Of a stretch of DNA of 64,000 nt, positions 61,543 to 64,000 are shown piece after piece. Under the pieces are notes generated by a model. The model saw only the letters and a program-made list of their open reading frames with translations. It was not told where the DNA came from and searched no databases. Made by a program: the position numbers and the translations under genes. The number at the start of each line of letters is the position of its first letter. Position 1 is the stretch's first letter. Source of the DNA: Typha latifolia (taxonomy: Eukaryota > Streptophyta > Magnoliopsida > Poales > Typhaceae); NCBI GenBank assembly GCA_019914945.1, contig CM034102.1:3089501-3153500 (forward strand), read 5' to 3'.

Positions 61543-61857
61543 GGGGAGAGCTAGGGAGAGACATGAACTCATGAAGCAGTAGATTCCATTGGTCTACATG
61601 CTATTAGTGGCACAAATTAATGTTTTATGTTGCTTTAGACCAGTTAGTTTTCTTTATTGTTATCAAATGTACAGTTGTAATCAACGTGAACTTCTAAATT
61701 ATACAATTAATATAAACTCTCGGAATATGCTATCAGAGCACAAAGTTCACCACAACTCAACTAAATTATTTTATTCTTCGCCCTTCAAAAGTGAATCTAT
61801 TCAAAATTTAAGAGTAATGAATAGATCAGGGAATAGAATTCCATCGAACAAAACTAT

Positions 61858-62079
61858 TCATTTTTCTTTCTGAGCCTTGTCTCCTGCTTGTCTGAGTTGA
61901 CAAAGGATGCTTCTAGCTAGTTGCCACTTGGATGGTGCTGATGTCATGATGTCAATCTGAAGTGGAGTTTCTGTGGATTTAGCAGTGAAATCACAACGCA
62001 AGAACTGATTCCTGCTGTGATAGTGCCCATCCAAGTCATCTCGAACAGCTAGTGCTCCAAGAACAGCATGCTTGTCCAG
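61858..62079 (-). other. Unassigned open stretch, possible exon or gene fragment
   Basis: The minus strand reads without stop for 73 codons, ending in TGA at 61858-61860, with protein-like composition (for example LQIDIMTSAPSKWQLARSIL). There is no good start codon, and upstream AG acceptors exist but no partner exon was found. I do not recognise the family. It could be a pseudogene fragment, a far-upstream leader of PIN, or chance. Confidence 0.25.
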
Positions 62080-63851
62080 TCATGGAACAAATGTTAGCTC
62101 TTTGCATAAGAATAAATTTTGATGAAGAGGAGACAAGGAGCACTGATGATATGCACGCCGTAGTTTGTCTGTATGTTGTTGAAAGCAGCAATGGAAAAGG
62201 GATCACCAGACCTCGTGCTTTCTTGTAATCTAGCGGTAAACGAAAATACCATGCATCATTTGCAAATGAATCATTAGGAAATTAGAACTTTGTGACTCCT
62301 AATCATTATAGAGCTTATAAGTTCGGACCAATTCAGTGAATGCTGGGCTGGTTCATCAGTGTTTTTCTTTTTGTTTTTCATTTTTGAAGAAAGTCTGTAG
62401 AAAATTCGTCCAACAATTAGAATAAGATACACAACTAGATAAAAAAAAGAGATAGTGTGACAATCCTAAATACAATCAGATAATATTAGAAGCATAATAT
62501 CAAGCATATACACAACAATCCTATAAATAAGCCTCTTTCCTAGCCGTTGTTAATAACACTAAAGAAAGAGCATAATAAGAGATTCACGAGCTTAAAAATT
62601 TATAATAAAATTGGCCCAAGCAAAATAAAGGAACTAAGGTATTGTTTAGTTCGAGATAAAACTCCGAACTCGATTAGTTAGTTTTAAATTTTTTAAAAAT
62701 AAATTTAATTAAATATAAAAAAAATAAAAATATTTTTGGTCATCGAACCAGTGTAGGAACTCATAAACCAATTCAGTGGGAGGTTTTTAAATTCAAAATA
62801 AATAAGACCTAAAAAGTTAGTCATATAGCTTTTATCAAGATCGATGCATATAAACAAGTATGTGAAGTACACCCAAATTGGGTGCTTGTCCTCTTCTAGT
62901 TAGAAAGGTAAAGATAACATTTTGAGCACAAAAGTACAAAGTGCATGAAATTCTTTAAGGTTTGGGAGTCACAGTTGGATCAAATATTGAGAAAAGAAAA
63001 GAATAAGTTGATTAGTGGATGTCTGATATCATTCGAAATGAGTGGTGGAGAGGTAGGATTATAATGGAAGTATGGAGATTAGGATTCGAAACCTATATCG
63101 ATTTCGTTCCTTTTCAGTTGCATAGAGTAAATTTTAGAAATTCATTTTGCAGTAGAATGAGTATAATCTGCAATATTCGTACAAGACAAATCCACTCCCA
63201 ATTTATATAATACCGAGATTTCTCTAAATTATTTAAATTCATATCTGAACAAATAATATAATATATAAATAATAATATTTAGACGCTTAAACTATTGTCC
63301 ATTTTGATGTGCACTGTCTCAATTTCTTTTGTGTGTTTGGTAAAGTCAACCCTCTAGATTATAAAAAACTTCTCACCCTTTGGTGTTAACCAAACAATTA
63401 ATTTACTATTAAATTGTTTTCTCTTTTTTTTTTAAAATAAAATAAAGTGAAATGATTATTAAAGAACCTAAGATTAATCACGTGACACTTATGATAATTT
63501 TTAAACGAGGAAATCTAATAGATAACTTAGGATATTTTTTATAATTAAGAGGGCCAATGAATCACTAAAAATAAAAATAATGAGGTTACAGTTCAGCTCT
63601 TGATCGAATCCGAACGTATATAGAATTGGGTTAGATTGGGTTGGGTTGGGTTGGATTGAATTTTATTGGGCTTGTACGTAATTGGGCTGGCCCAAGTTTG
63701 GGCCCAACAAAGGCCTACGTAGATGTTTCTTGCCAAGAAAGCCAAGAGAGCGAAAGCACAACACAAAGTTAACATCGATACACAAGCATCCACCCATTTG
63801 ATCTCCCTCTCCTCTACTCGGCTCTTCTCGTCGTCGACCTCGACCTTAGCA

Positions 63852-64000
63852 ATGGCTTTGAGACGCGATTGGGTGTACGAGAACAATGGAGGGTACTCTG
63901 TCTCGCCCCCGCCCCTTCTACTCTCTCTCTCTCTCTCTCTTGTGTGTCTTTCTCTGTACTCTATTTAATGGGTGATGAATCCGGCAGGACCTGCGTGGCG
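63852..64000 (+). CDS. 5' end of an unidentified gene (partial)
   Basis: Exon 1 is 63852-63892, starting MALRRDWVYENNGG, with a GT donor at 63893. Exon 2 starts at 63988 after GGCAG and continues in phase (TCVA) off the window edge. The 95-base intron holds a CT run at 63921-63940. The leader from about 63700 and the start context fit a real gene start, but only 18 residues are visible and no family can be named. Confidence 0.6.

Larger units (their letters stand above)
61476..63851. other. Divergent spacer between the PIN gene and the right-edge gene
   Basis: It contains the PIN core promoter (about 61480-61545). Positions 61858-62079 hold an unassigned minus-strand open stretch. The rest is AT-rich without recognised features, with a T-run near 63424 and a run of GGGTT/GGATT-like repeats at 63628-63655. 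The right-edge gene's leader likely starts near 63700. Confidence 0.45.

Noticed and set aside
63628..63655. GGGTT-like repeats resembling telomere sequence
   Set aside because: They are degenerate GGATT/GGGTT units, not the plant TTTAGGG repeat, and too short to be an interstitial telomere.
1..64000. tRNA genes, CRISPR arrays, operons or defence islands
   Set aside because: I saw no tRNA A/B box pair with foldable arms, no spacer-repeat array, and the genes are intron-containing eukaryotic units on both strands.

Overview
This is nuclear DNA of a flowering plant. It is AT-rich overall, genes are widely spaced, coding exons are short with GT-AG introns, and every recognisable product is a plant or general eukaryotic nuclear-gene family, including a PIN auxin carrier, RIN4 and XRI1. 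The GC-rich first exons of two genes (near 4.2 and 18.4 kb) and CT-rich leaders hint at a monocot outside the grasses. This is inference; the species cannot be named from the sequence.

Ten gene models can be built exon by exon so that every splice phase closes, and an eleventh enters the right edge. Left to right: a RING-finger protein (+, 4.2-5.0 kb); XRI1, a DNA-damage and meiosis-associated protein (-, 9.5-11.8 kb); a UBA plus PUB domain protein (-, 13.3-16.8 kb); an unassigned nuclear-type protein (+, 18.3-20.4 kb); tRNA-splicing endonuclease subunit Sen54 (-, 21.4-23.9 kb); a SAM-domain protein (-, 25.2-28.3 kb); the immune regulator RIN4 (+, 31.2-34.6 kb); an RNF4-type SUMO-targeted ubiquitin ligase (+, 36.1-40.0 kb); a very long SNF2-RING-helicase of the CHR27/CHR28 (FRG) type (-, 41.3-57.2 kb); a short, ER-type PIN (-, 59.3-61.5 kb); and the first exons of an unidentified gene (+, from 63.85 kb).

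These are independently expressed genes, not an operon. Several share a theme: ubiquitin/SUMO signalling (three RING proteins and one UBA/PUB protein) and genome maintenance or chromatin (XRI1, the STUbL, the SNF2-RING protein). The STUbL and the SNF2-RING gene lie tail to tail, and both proteins carry SUMO-interaction-like motifs and a RING.

Non-coding DNA holds microsatellites and small transposable elements. The best supported are a hAT-type MITE with a perfect 8-bp target duplication in intron 2 of the SNF2-RING gene, and a Mutator-type MITE with a perfect 9-bp duplication between that gene and the STUbL. A 6.2-kb intron of the SNF2-RING gene contains an LTR-like repeat pair and an unexplained GC-richer block. 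I found no convincing tRNA, rRNA, CRISPR or prokaryotic-type system, and no clearly new multi-gene system.
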